From Hydractinia symbiolongicarpus (Eukaryota > Cnidaria > Hydrozoa > Anthoathecata > Hydractiniidae): DNA of 64,000 nucleotides. A model generated the notes under the pieces. It saw only the letters and a list, made by a program, of their open reading frames with translations. It searched no databases and was not told the DNA's origin. Shown here in pieces: positions 1-11,745 of the stretch. The stretch lies in assembly GCF_029227915.1 (NCBI RefSeq), contig NC_079886.1, positions 1,550,001 through 1,614,000 on the forward strand. The letters run 5' to 3'. The position numbers were made by a program, and so were the translations under genes. Numbering within the stretch: position 1 is the first letter of the stretch; every line of letters begins with the position of its first letter.

Positions 1-1444
1 AAAATAATTTAAAAAATCATTCGGGAAATCAGTTTACTCCCTGGTTACTTTTTTTGTGTACTTTTGACTATACGGGCCGAGTACGGGATTTACGGGAAAT
101 CGCGGGTTTTCGTTTGCCGGCGATTAAACTTCTTTTATTCAGCGTCTCATCAAAAATGAAAATAATTTTGAAAACTACAAGTCTCATGCGTTTTAGTGGT
201 GAAAAAATAATTTAAAAAATCGTTCGGGAAATGAATTTACTCGCAGGATACTTTCTTTGTATACTTTTGACTATACGGGCCGAATCCGGGATTTACGGGA
301 AATCGCGGGTTTTCGTTTGCCGGCGATTAAACTTCTTTTATTTAGCGTCTCATCAAAAATGAAAACATTTTTGAAAACTACAAGTCTCATGCGTTTTAGT
401 GGTGAAAAAATAATTTAAAAAATCGTTTTGAAAATCAGTTTACTCACAGGGTACTTTCTTTGTATACATTCGACTATAGGGGCCAAGCCCGGGATTTACA
501 GGAAATCGCGGGTTTTCGTTTGCCGGCGATTAAACTTCTTTTATGCAACGTCTCATCAAAAGTGAAAACATTTTTTTTAGTGGTGAAAAAATAATTTAAA
601 AAATCATTCGAGAAATCAGTTTACTCCCTGGGTACTTTTTTTGTATACTTTTGACTATACGGGCCGAATACGGGATTTACGGGAAATCGCGGGTTTTCGT
701 TTGCCGCCGATTAAACTTCTTTTATTCAGCGTCTCATCAAAAATGAAAATATTTTTGAAAACTACAAGTTTCATTCGTTTTAGTGGTGAAAAAATAATTT
801 AAAAAATCGTTCGGGAAATGAATTTACTCCCTTGGTCTTTCTTTGTATACTTTTGACTATACGGGCCGAGTCCGGGATTTACGGGAAATCGCTAGTTTTC
901 GTTTCCCGGCGATTGAACTTCTTTTATTTGGCGTCTCATCAAAAATGAAAACATTTTTGAAAACTACAAGTCTCATGCCTTTTAGTGGTGAAAAAATAAT
1001 TTAAAAAATCGTTTTGAAAATCAGTTTACTCACAGGGTACTTTCTTTGTATACATTCGACTATAGGGGCCAAGCCCGGGATTTACAGGAAATCGCGGGTT
1101 TTCGTTTGCCGGCGATTAAACTTCTTTTATGCAACGTCTTATCAAAAGTGAAACCATTTTTGAAAACTACAAGTCTCATGTGTTTTAGTGGTGAAAAAAT
1201 AATTTAAAAAATCATTCGAGAAATCAGTTTACTCCCTGGGTACTTTTTTTGTATACTTTTGACTATACGGGCCGAATACGGGATTTACGGGAAATCGCGG
1301 GTTTTCGTTTGCCGCCGATTAAACTTCTTTTATTCAGCGTCTCATCAAAAATGAAAATATTTTTGAAAACTACAAGTTTCATTCGTTTTAGTGGTGAAAC
1401 AATAATTTAAAAAATCGTTCGGGAAATGAATTTACTCCCTTGGT
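1..1444 (+). repeat. Mixed monomers with a 3-monomer duplication
   Basis: About seven monomers of alternating subfamilies. A three-monomer segment at 421-1,006 is repeated from 1,007. The landmark AATCGTTTTG moves from 421 to 1,007, an offset of 586, which is 3 x 203 minus a 22-bp and a 1-bp deletion in the first copy. Both copies run through a C-type monomer, a CATTCGAGAAATCAG monomer and a CGTTCGGGAAATGAATT monomer. Confidence 0.8.
571..578 (+). other. Junction of a 22-bp internal deletion in one monomer
   Basis: A T8 run followed by AGTGG replaces the usual T5, then GAAAACTACAAG, GTCTCATGCG and TTTTAG. About 22 bp is missing between two T runs, leaving a 181-bp monomer. Slippage between the T tracts is the simplest explanation. 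The identical junction recurs at 3,798. Confidence 0.85.
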
Positions 1445-3755
1445 ACTTTCTTTGTATACTTTTGACTATACGGGTCGAGTACCAGATTTTCGGGAAATCG
1501 CTGGTTTTCGTTTGCCGGCGATTAAACTTCTTTTTATCAGCGTCTTATCAAAAATGAAAACAATTTTGAAAACTACAAGTCTCATGCGTTTTAGTGGTGA
1601 AAAAATAATTTAAAAAATCGTTCTGAAAATCAGTTTACTCACAGGGTACTTTCTTTGTATACATTCGACTATATGGGGCCAAGCCCGGGATTTACAGGAA
1701 ATCGCGGGTTTTCGTTTGCCGGCGATTAAACTTCTTTTATTCAACGTCTCATCAAAAATGAAAACATTTTTAAAAACTACAAGTCTTATGCGTTTTAGTG
1801 GTGAAAAAATAATTTAAAAAATCATTCAGGAAATTAGTTTACTCCCTGGGTACTTTTTTTGTGTACTTTTGACTATACGGGCCGAGTACGGGATTTACGG
1901 GAAATCGCGGGTTTTCGTTTGCCGGCGATTAAACTTCTTTTATTTAGCGTCTCATCAAAAATGAAAACATTTTTGAAAACTACAAGTCTCGTGCGTTTTA
2001 GTGGTGAAAAAATAATTTAAAAAATCGTTCGGGAAATGAGTTTACTCCTTGAGTACTTTCTTTGTATACTTTTGACTATACGGGGCTAGTACCGGATTTA
2101 CGGGAAATCGCAGGTTTTCGTTTGCCGGCGATTTAACTTCTTTTATTCAGTGTCTTATCAAAAATGAAAACATTTTTGAAAACTACAAGTCTCATGCGTT
2201 TTAGTGGTGAAAAAATAATTTAAAAAATCGTTCTGAAAATCAGTTTACTCACAGGGTACTTTCTTTGTATACATTCGACTATAGGGGCCAAGCCCGGGAT
2301 TTACAGGAAATCGCGGGTTTTCGTTTGCCGGCAATTAAACTTCTTTTATTTAGCGTCTCATCAAAAATGAAAACATTTTTGAAAACTACAAGTCTTATGC
2401 GTTTTAGTGATGAAAAAATAATTTAAAAAATCATTCGGGAAATCAGTTTACTCCCTGGTTACTTTTTTTGTGTACTTTTGACTATACGGGCCGAGTACGG
2501 GATTTACGGGAAATCGCGGGTTTTCGTTTGCCGGCGATTAAACTCCTTTTATTCAGCGTCTCATCAAAAATGAAAATAATTTTGAAAACTACAAGTCTCA
2601 TGCGTTTTAGTGGTGAAAAAATAATTTAAAAAATCGTTCGGGAAATGAATTTACTCCCTTGGTACTTTCTTTGTATACATTCGACTATATGGGGCCAAGC
2701 CCGGGATTTACAGGAAATCGCGGGTTTTCGTTTGCCGGCGATTAAACTTCTTTTATTCAACGTCTCATCAAAAATGAAAACATTTTTAAAAACTACAAGT
2801 CTTATGCGTTTTAGTGGTGAAAAAATAATTTAAAAAATCATTCGGGAAATAAGTTTACTCCCTGGGTACTTTTTTTGTGTACTTTTGACTATACGGGCCG
2901 AGTACGGGATTTACGGGAAATGGCGGGTTTTCGTTTGCCGGCGATTAAACTTCTTTTATTTAGCGTCTCATCAAAAATGAAAACATTTTTGAAAACAACA
3001 AGTCTCGTGCGTTTTAGTGGTGAAAAAATAATTTAAAAAATCGTTCGGGAAATGAGTTTACTCCTTGAGTACTTTCTTTGTATACTTTTGACTATACGGG
3101 GCTTGTACCGGATTTACGGGAAATCGCAGGTTTTCGTTTGCCGGCGATTTAACTTCTTTTATTCAGCGTTTTATCAAAAATGAAAACATTTTTGAAAACT
3201 ACAAGTGTCATGCGTTTTAGTGGTGAAAAAATATTTTAAAAAATCGTTCTGAAAATCAGTTTACTCACAGGGTACTTTCTTTGTATACATTCGACTATAG
3301 GGGCCAAGCCCGGGATTTACAGGAAATCGCGGGTTTTCGTTTGCCGGCAATTAAACTTCTTTTATTTAGCGTCTCATCAAAAATGAAAACATTTTTGAAA
3401 ACTACAAGTCTTATGCGTTTTAGTGATGAAAAAATAATTTAAAAAATCATTCGGGAAATCAGTTTACTCCCCGGTTACTTTTTTTGTGTACTTTTGACTA
3501 TACGGGCCGAGTACGGGATTTACGGGAAATCGCGGGTTTTCGTTTGCCGGCGATTAAACTTCTTTTATTCAGCGTCTCATCAAAAATGAAAATAATTTTG
3601 AAAACTACAAGTCTCATGCGTTTTAGTGGTGAAAAAATAATTTAAAAAATCGTTCGGGAAATGAGTTTACTCCTTGAGTACTTTCTTTGTATACTTTTGA
3701 CTATACGGGGCTTGTACCGGATTTACGGGAAATCGCAGGTTTTCGTTTGCCGGCG
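1445..3755 (+). repeat. Long higher-order unit, copy 1 (offset 3,633 bp)
   Basis: About 11 monomers here reappear from 5,078 to 7,388. Matched landmarks include TTCTGAAAATCAG at 1,621 and 5,254, the ATGAATTTACTCCCTTGG monomer at 2,645 and 6,278, TAGTGATGAA at 3,421 and 7,054, and CCCCGG at 3,469 and 7,102. All give an offset of 3,633, which is 18 monomers less a net 21 bp from the deletion monomer between the copies. Only scattered substitutions separate the copies. Confidence 0.85.
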
Positions 3756-4192
3756 ATTAAACTTCTTTTATGCAACGTCTCATCAAAAGTGAAAACATTT
3801 TTTTTAGTGGTGAAAAAATAATTTAAAAAATCATTCGAGAAATCAGTTTACTCCCTGGGTACTTTTTTTGTATACTTTTGACTATACGGGCCGAATACGG
3901 GATTTACGGGAAATCGCGGGTTTTCGTTTGCCGCCGATTAAACTTCTTTTATTCAGCGTCTCATCAAAAATGAAAATATTTTTGAAAACTACAAGTTTCA
4001 TTCGTTTTAGTGGTGAAAAAATAATTTAAAAAATCGTTCGGGAAATGAATTTACTCCCTTGGTCTTTCTTTGTATACTTTTGACTATACGGGCCGAGTCC
4101 GGGATTTACGGGAAATCGCTAGTTTTCGTTTCCCGGCGATTAAACTTCTTTTATTTGGCGTCTCATCAAAAATGAAAACATTTTTGAAAACT
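3747..4192 (+). repeat. Displaced copy of the 520-965 segment
   Basis: Three rare marks move together by exactly 3,227 bp: ATGCAACG (541 region to 3,768), the T8 deletion junction (571 to 3,798) and the 1-bp-short GGTCTTTC (834 to 4,061). The segment is inserted directly after a monomer half of D type, so its left edge is a chimeric monomer. Confidence 0.85.
3798..3805 (+). other. Second copy of the 22-bp deletion junction
   Basis: Same T8-AGTGG junction as at 571. Shared neighbouring marks show it was copied with its surroundings rather than arising twice. Confidence 0.85.
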
Positions 4193-5077
4193 ACAAGTCT
4201 CGTGCGTTTTAGTGGTGAAAAAATAATTTAAAAAATCGTTCGGGAAATGAGTTTACTCCTTGAGTACTTTCTTTGTATACTTTTGACTATACGGGTCGAG
4301 TACCAGATTTACGGGAAATCGCTAGTTTTCGTTTCCCGGCGATTAAACTTCTTTTTATCAGCGTCTTATCAAAAATCAAAACAATTTTGAAAACTACAAG
4401 TCTCATGCGTTTTAGTGGTGAAAAAATAATTTAAAAAATCGTTCGGGAAATGAATTTACTCGCAGGATACTTTCTTTGTATACTTTTGACTATACGGGCT
4501 GAATCCGGGATTTACGGGAAATCGCGGGTTTTCGTTTGCCGGCGATTAAACTTCTTTTATTTAGCGTCTCATCAAAAATGAAAACATTTTTGAAAACTAC
4601 AAGTCTCATGCCTTTTAGTGGTGAAAAAATAATTTAAAAAATCGTTTTGAAAATCAGTTTACTCACAGGGTACTTTCTTTGTATACATTCGACTATAGGG
4701 GCCAAGCCCGGGATTTACAGGAAATCGCGGGTTTTCGTTTGCCGGCGATTAAACTTCTTTTATTCAGCGTCTCATCAAAAATGAAAATATTTTTGAAAAC
4801 TACAAGTTTCATTCGTTTTAGTGATGAAAAAATAATTTAAAAAATCGTTCGGGAAATGAATTTACTACCTTGGTACTTTCTTTGTATACTTTTGACTATA
4901 CGGGCCGAGTCCGGGATTTACGGGAAATCGCTAGTTTTCGTTTGCCGGCGATTAAACTTCTTTTATTTGGCGTCTCATCAAAAATGAAAACATTTTTGAA
5001 AACTACCAGTCTCGGGCGTTTTAGTGGTGAAAAAATAACTTAAAAAATCGTTCGGGAAATGAGTTTACTCCTTGAGT
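4193..5077 (+). repeat. Mosaic of monomers copied from the left end
   Basis: The stretch near 4,440-4,759 matches 221-540. The landmark CGTTCGGGAAATGAATT with ACTCGCAGGATAC is offset 4,219, which is 21 x 203 minus two 22-bp deletions. It then jumps to the ATTCAGCG and ACAAGTTTCATTCG variant seen near 720-780. The order therefore differs from the source, as expected after repeated exchanges. Confidence 0.7.
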
Positions 5078-7388
5078 ACTTTCTTTGTATACTTTTGACT
5101 ATACGGGTCGAGTACCAGATTTTCGGGAAATCGCTGGTTTTCGTTTGCCGGCGATTAAACTTCTTTTTATCAGCGTCTTATCAAAAATGAACACAATTTT
5201 GAAAACTACAAGTCTCGTGCGTTTTAGTGGTGAAAAAATAATTTAAAAAATCGTTCTGAAAATCAGTTTACTCACAGGGTACTTTCTTTGTATACATTCG
5301 ACTATATGGGGCCAAGCCCGGGATTTACAGGAAATCGCGGGTTTTCGTTTGCCGGCGATTAAACTTCTTTTATTCAACGTCTCATCAAAAATGAAAACAT
5401 TTTTAAAAACTACAAGTCTTATGCGTTTTAGTGGTGAAAAAATAATTTAAAAAATCATTCAGGAAATCAGTTTACTCCCTGGGTACTTTTTTTGTGTACT
5501 TTTGACTATACGGGCCGAGTACGGGATTTACGGGAAATCGCGGGTTTTCGTTTGCCGGCGATTAAACTTCTTTTATTTAGCGTCTCATCAAAAATGAAAA
5601 CATTTTTGAAAACTACAAGTCTCGTGCGTTTTAGTGGTGAAAAAATAATTTAAAAAATCGTTCAGGAAATGAGTTTACTCCTTGAGTACTTTCTTTGTAT
5701 ACTTTTGACTATACGGGGCTAGTACCGGATTTACGGGAAATCGCAGGTTTTCGTTTGCCGGCGATTTAACTTCTTTTATTCAGCGTCTTATCAAAAATGA
5801 AAACATTTTTGAAAACTACAAGTCTCATGCGTTTTAGTGGTGAAAAAATAATTTAAAAAATCGTTCTGAAAATCAGTTTACTCACAGGGTACTTTCTTTG
5901 TATACATTCGACTATAGGGGCCAAGCCCAGGATATACAGGAAATCGCGGGTTTTCGTTTGCCGGCAATTAAACTTCTTTTATTTAGCGTCTCATCAAAAA
6001 TGAAAACATTTTTGAAAACTACAAGTCTTATGCGTTTTAGTGATGAAAAAATAATTTAAAAAATCATTCGGGAAATCAGTTTACTCCCTGGTTACTTTTT
6101 TTGTGTACTTTTGACTATACGGGCCGAGTACGGGATTTACGGGAAATCGCGGGTTTTCGTTTGCCGGCGATTAAACTTCTTTTATTCAGCGTCTCATCAA
6201 AAATGAAAATAATTTTGAAAACTACAAGTCTCATGCGTTTTAGTGGTGAAAAAATAATTTAAAAAATCGTTCGGGAAATGAATTTACTCCCTTGGTACTT
6301 TCTTTGTATACATTCGACTATATGGGGCCAAGCCCGGGATTTACAGGAAATCGCGGGTTTTCGTTTGCCGGCGATTAAACTTCTTTTATTCAACGTCTCA
6401 TCAAAAATGAAAACATTTTTAAAAACTACAAGTCTTATGCGTTTTAGTGGTGAAAAAATAATTTAAAAAATCATTCGGGAAATCAGTTTACTCCCTGGGT
6501 ACTTTTTTTGTGTACTTTTGACTATACGGGCCGAGTACGGGATTTACGGGAAATCGCGGGTTTTCGTTTGCCGGCGATTAAACTTCTTTTATTTAGCGTC
6601 TCATCAAAAATGAAAACATTTTTGAAAACTACAAGTCTCGTGCGTTTTAGTGGTGAAAAAATAATTTAAAAAATCGTTCGGGAAATGAGTTTACTCCTTG
6701 AGTACTTTCTTTGTATACTTTTGACTATACGGGGCTTGTACCGGATTTACGGGAAATCGCAGGTTTTCGTTTGCCGGCGATTTAACTTCTTTTATTCAGC
6801 GTTTTATCAAAAATGAAAACATTTTTGAAAACTACAAGTGTCATGCGTTTTAGTGGTGAAAAAATATTTTAAAAAATCGTTCTGAAAATCAGTTTACTCA
6901 CAGGGTACTTTCTTTGTATACATTCGACTATAGGGGCCAAGCCCGGGATTTACAGGAAATCGCGGGTTTTCGTTTGCCGGCAATTAAACTTCTTTTATTT
7001 AGCGTCTCATCAAAAATGAAAACATTTTTGAAAACTACAAGTCTTATGCGTTTTAGTGATGAAAAAATAATTTAAAAAATCATTCGGGAAATCAGTTTAC
7101 TCCCCGGTTACTTTTTTTGTGTACTTTTGACTATACGGGCCGAGTACGGGATTTACGGGAAATCGCGGGTTTTCTTTTGCCGGCGATTAAACTTCTTTTA
7201 TTCAGCGTCTCATCAAAAATGAAAATAATTTTGAAAACTACAAGTCTCATGCGTTTTAGTGGTGAAAAAATAATTTAAAAAATCGTTCGGGAAATGAGTT
7301 TACTCCTTGAGTACTTTCTTTGTATACTTTTGACTATACGGGGCTTGTACCGGATTTACGGGAAATCGCAGGTTTTCGTTTGCCGGCG
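5078..7388 (+). repeat. Long higher-order unit, copy 2
   Basis: This is the partner of 1,445-3,755 at an offset of 3,633. Examples of differences are CGTTCAGGAAATG near 5,661, and CCCAGGATATACAGG in place of CCCGGGATTTACAGG near 5,925. The match ends where copy 1 switches to ATTAAAC with ATGCAACG while this copy keeps ATTTAAC with ATTCAGCG. Confidence 0.85.
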
Positions 7389-8700
7389 ATTTAACTTCTT
7401 TTATTCAGCGTCTTATCAAAAATGAAAACATTTTTGAAAACTACAAGTGTCATGTGTTTTAGTGGTGAAAAAATATTTTAAAAAATCGTTCTGAAAATCA
7501 GTTTACTCACAGGGTACTTTCTTTGTATACATTCGACTATAGGGGCCAAGCCCGGGATTTACAGGAAATCGCGGGTTTTCGTTTGCCGGCAATTAAACTT
7601 CTTTTATTTAGCGTCTCATCAAAAATGAAAACATTTTTGAAAACTACAAGTCTTATGCGTTTTAGTGATGAAAAAATAATTTAAAAAATCATTCGGGAAA
7701 TCAGTTTACTCCCCGGTTACTTTTTTTGTGTACTTTTGACTATACGGGCCGAGTACGGGATTTACGGGAAATCGCGGGTTTTCGTTTGCCGGCGATTAAA
7801 CTTCTTTTATTCAGCGTCTCATCAAAAATGAAAATAATTTTGAAAACTACAAGTCTCATGCGTTTTAGTGGTGAAAAAATAATTTAAAAAAACGTTCGGG
7901 AAATGAATTTACTCCCTTGGTACTTTCTTTGTATACATTCGACTATATGGGGCCAAGCCCGGGATTTACAGGAAATCGCGGGTTTTCGTTTGCCGGCGAT
8001 TAAACTTCTTTTATTCAACGTCTCATCAAAAATGAAAACATTTTTAAAAACTACAAGTGTCATGCGTTTTAGTGGTGAAAAAATAATTTAAAAAATCGTT
8101 CTGAAAATCAGTTTACTCACAGGGTACTTTCTTTGTATACATTCGACTATAGGGGCCAAGCCCGGGATTTACAGGAAATCGCGGGTTTTCGTTTGCCGGC
8201 AATTAAACTTCTTTTATTTAGCGTCTCATCAAAAATGAAAACATTTTTGAAAACTACAAGTCTTATGCGTTTTAGTGATGAAAAAATAATTTAAAAAATC
8301 ATTCGGGAAATCAGTTTACTCCCCGGTTACTTTTTTTGTGTACTTTTGACTATACGGGCCGAGTACGGGATTTACGGGAAATCGCGGGTTTTCGTTTGCC
8401 GGCGATTAAACTTCTTTTATTCAGCGTCTCATCAAAAATGAAAATAATTTTGAAAACTACAAGTCTTATGCGTTTTAGTGGTGAAAAAATAATTTAAAAA
8501 ATCGTTCGGGAAATGAATTTACTCCCTTGGTACTTTCTTTGTATACATTCGACTATATGGGGCCAAGCCCGGGATTTACAGGAAATCGCGGGTTTTCGTT
8601 TGCCGGCGATTAAACTTCTTTTATTCAACGTCTCATCAAAAATGAAAACATTTTTAAAAACTACAAGTCTTATGCGTTTTAGTGGTGAAAAAATAATTTA
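6667..8700 (+). repeat. 3-monomer unit repeated in tandem (609-610 bp)
   Basis: AGTGTCATG landmarks near 6,838, 7,447 and 8,057, and CCCCGG at 7,102, 7,711 and 8,321, give steps of 609 and 610 bp. Each unit runs D type or its replacement, then C type with GGCAATT, then a CATTCGGGAAATCAG type. In the last two units the D-type monomer is replaced by the ATGAATTTACTCCCTTGG/ATATGGGGCC monomer. The first unit overlaps the end of the 3,633-bp copy. Confidence 0.8.
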
Positions 8701-10121
8701 AAAAATCGTTCTGAAAATCAGATTACTCACAGGGTACTTTCTTTGTGTACTTTTGACTATACGGGCCGAGTACGGGATTTACGGGAAATCGCGGGTTTTC
8801 GTTTGCCGGCGATTAAACTTCTTTTATTTAGCGTCTCATCAAAAATGAAACATTTTTGAAAACTACAAGTCTCGTGCGTTTTAGTGGTGAAAAAATAATT
8901 TAAAATATCGTTCGGGAAATGAGTTTACTCCTTGACTACTTTCTTTGTATACTTTTGACTATACGGGGCTTGTACCGGATTTACGGGAAATCGCAGGTTT
9001 TCGTTTGCCGGCGATTTAACTTCTTTTATTCAGCGTCTTATCAAAAATGAAAACATTTTTGAAAACTACAAGTGTCATGCGTTTTAGTGGTGAAAAAATA
9101 ATTTAAAAAATCGTTCTGAAAATCAGTTTACTCACAGGGTACTTTCTTTGTATACATTCGACTATAGGGGCCAAGCCCGGGATTTACGGGAAATCGCGGG
9201 TTTTCGTTCGCCGGCGATTGAACTTCTTTTATTCAGCGTCTCATCAAAAATGAAAATAATTTTGAAAACTACAAGTCTCATGCGTTTTAGTGGTGAAAAA
9301 ATAATTTAAAAAATCGTTCGGGAAATGAATTTACTCGCAGGGTACTTTCTTTGTATACCTTTGACTATACGGGCCGAGTGCGGGATTTACGGGAAATCGC
9401 GGGTTTTCGTTTGCCGGCGATTAAACTTCTTTTATTTAGCGTCTCATCAAAAATGAAAACATTTTTGAAAACTACAAGTCTCATGCGTTTTAGTGGTGAA
9501 AAAATAATTTAAAAAATCGTTCGGGAAATGAGTTTACTCCTTGAGTACTTTCTTTGTATGCTTTTGACTATACGGGGCTAGTACCGGATTTACGGGAAAT
9601 CGCAGGTTTTCGTTTGCCGGCGATTAAACTTCTTTTATTTAGCGTCTCATCAAAAATGAAAACATTTTTGAAAACTACAAGTCTCGTGCGTTTTAGTGGT
9701 GAAAAAATAATTTAAAAAATCGTTCGGGAAATGAGTTTACTTCTTGAGTACTTTCTTTGTATACTTTTGACTAAACGGATCGAGTACCGGATTTACGGGA
9801 AATCGCGGGTTTTCGTTTGCCGGCAATTAAACTTCTTTTATTCAGCGTCTTATCAAAAATGAAAACAATTTTGAAAACTACAAGTCTCATGCGTTTTAGT
9901 GGTGAAAAAATAATTTAAAAAATCGTTCTGAAAATCAGTTTACTCACAGGGTACTTTCTTTGTATACATTCGACTATATTGGGCCAAGCCCGGGATTTAC
10001 AGGAAATCGCGGGTTTTCGTTTGCCGGCGATTAAACTTCTTTTATTCAGCGTCTCATCAAAAATGAACACATTTTTGAAAACTACAAGTCTTATGCGTTT
10101 TAGTGGTGAAAAAATAATTTA
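8701..10121 (+). repeat. 7-monomer unit (1,421 bp), one monomer shorter than its partner
   Basis: CAGATTACTC at 8,719 and 10,140, the 1-bp-short ATGAAACATTTTTG, and TAAAATATCG define the left part at an offset of 1,421. From about 9,190 the match is at an offset of 1,624: TTTTCGTTCG at 9,201 and 10,825, and TATATTGGG at 9,975 and 11,599. The monomer at about 9,120-9,320 begins as C type and ends as CGTTCGCCGG type, so it is chimeric and marks the loss of one monomer. Confidence 0.85.
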
Positions 10122-11745
10122 AAAAATCGTTCTGAAAATCAGATTACTCACAGGGTACTTTCTTTGTGTACTTTTGACTATACGGGCCGAGTACGGGATT
10201 TACGGGAAATCGCGGGTTTTCGTTTGCCGGCGATTAAACTTCTTTTATTTAGCGTCTCATCAAAAATGAAACATTTTTGAAAACTACAAGTCTCGTGCGT
10301 TTTAGTGGTGAAAAAATAATTTAAAATATCGTTCGGGAAATGAGTTTACTCCTTGACTACTTTCTTTGTATACTTTTGACTATACGGGGCTTGTACCGGA
10401 TTTACGGGAAATCGCAGGTTTTCGTTTGCCGGCGATTTAACTTCTTTTATTCAGCGTCTTATCAAAAATGAAAACATTTTTGAAAACTACAAGTGTCATG
10501 CGTTTTAGTGGTGAAAAAATAATTTAAAAAATCGTTCTGAAAATCAGTTTACTCACAGGGTACTTTCTTTGTATACATTCGACTATAGGGGCCAAGCCCG
10601 GGATTTACAGGAAATCGCGGGTTTTCGTTTGCCGGCAATTAAACTTCTTTTATTTAGCGTATCATCAAAAATGAAAACATTTTTGAAAACTACAAGTCTT
10701 ATGCGTTTTAGTGGTGAAAAAATAATTTAAAAAATCATTTGGGAAATCAGTTTACTCCCTGGGTACTTTTTTTGTGGAATTTTGATTATACGGGCCGAGT
10801 ACGGGATTTACGGGAAATCGCGGGTTTTCGTTCGCCGGCGATTAAACTTCTTTTATTCAGCGTCTCATCAAAAATGAAAATAATTTTGAAAACTACAAGT
10901 CTCATGCGTTTTAGTGGTGAAAAAATAATTTAAAAAATCGTTCGGGAAATGAATTTACTCGCAGGGTACTTTCTTTGTATACCTTTGACTATACGGGCCG
11001 AGTGCGGGATTTACGGGAAATCGCGGGTTTTCGTTTGCCGGCGATTAAACTTCTTTTATTTAGCGTCTCATCAAAAATGAAAACATTTTTGAAAACTACA
11101 AGTCTCATGCGTTTTAGTGGTGAAAAAATAATTTAAAAAATCGTTCGGGAAATGAGTTTACTCCTTGAGTACTTTCTTTGTATGCTTTTGACTATACGGG
11201 GCTAGTACCGGATTTACGGGAAATCGCAGGTTTTCGTTTGCCGGCGATTAAACTTCTTTTATTTAGCGTCTCATCAAAAATGAAAACATTTTTGAAAACT
11301 ACAAGTCTCGTGCGTTTTAGTGGTGAAAAAATAATTTAAAAAATCGTTCGGGAAATGAGTTTACTTCTTGAGTACTTTCTTTGTATACTTTTGACTAAAC
11401 GGATCGAGTACCGGATTTACGGGAAATCGCGGGTTTTCGTTTGCCGGCAATTAAACTTCTTTTATTCAGCGTCTTATCAAAAATGAAAACAATTTTGAAA
11501 ACTACAAGTCTCATGCGTTTTAGTGGTGAAAAAATAATTTAAAAAATCGTTCTGAAAATCAGTTTACTCACAGGGTACTTTCTTTGTATACATTCGACTA
11601 TATTGGGCCAAGCCCGGGATTTACAGGAAATCGCGGGTTTTCGTTTGCCGGCGATTAAACTTCTTTTATTCAGCGTCTCATCAAAAATGAACACATTTTT
11701 GAAAACTACAAGTCTTATGCGTTTTAGTGGTGAAAACATAATTTA
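10122..11745 (+). repeat. 8-monomer partner unit (1,624 bp)
   Basis: Carries every monomer of 8,701-10,121 in the same order plus one more at about 10,600-10,820. The extra monomer has CATTTGGGAAATCAG and the rare TTTGTGGAATTTTGATTATACGGG-like stretch around 10,775-10,800. It probably keeps the ancestral arrangement. Confidence 0.8.

Noticed and set aside
2645-8701. A repeated 62-residue protein (2,645, 6,278, 7,903, 8,513) as a gene family
   Set aside because: All copies are the same monomer variant read in one frame. 203 is 3 x 67 + 2, so the frame changes at each monomer and a stop is met within about one monomer. The repetition reflects DNA duplication, not protein conservation.
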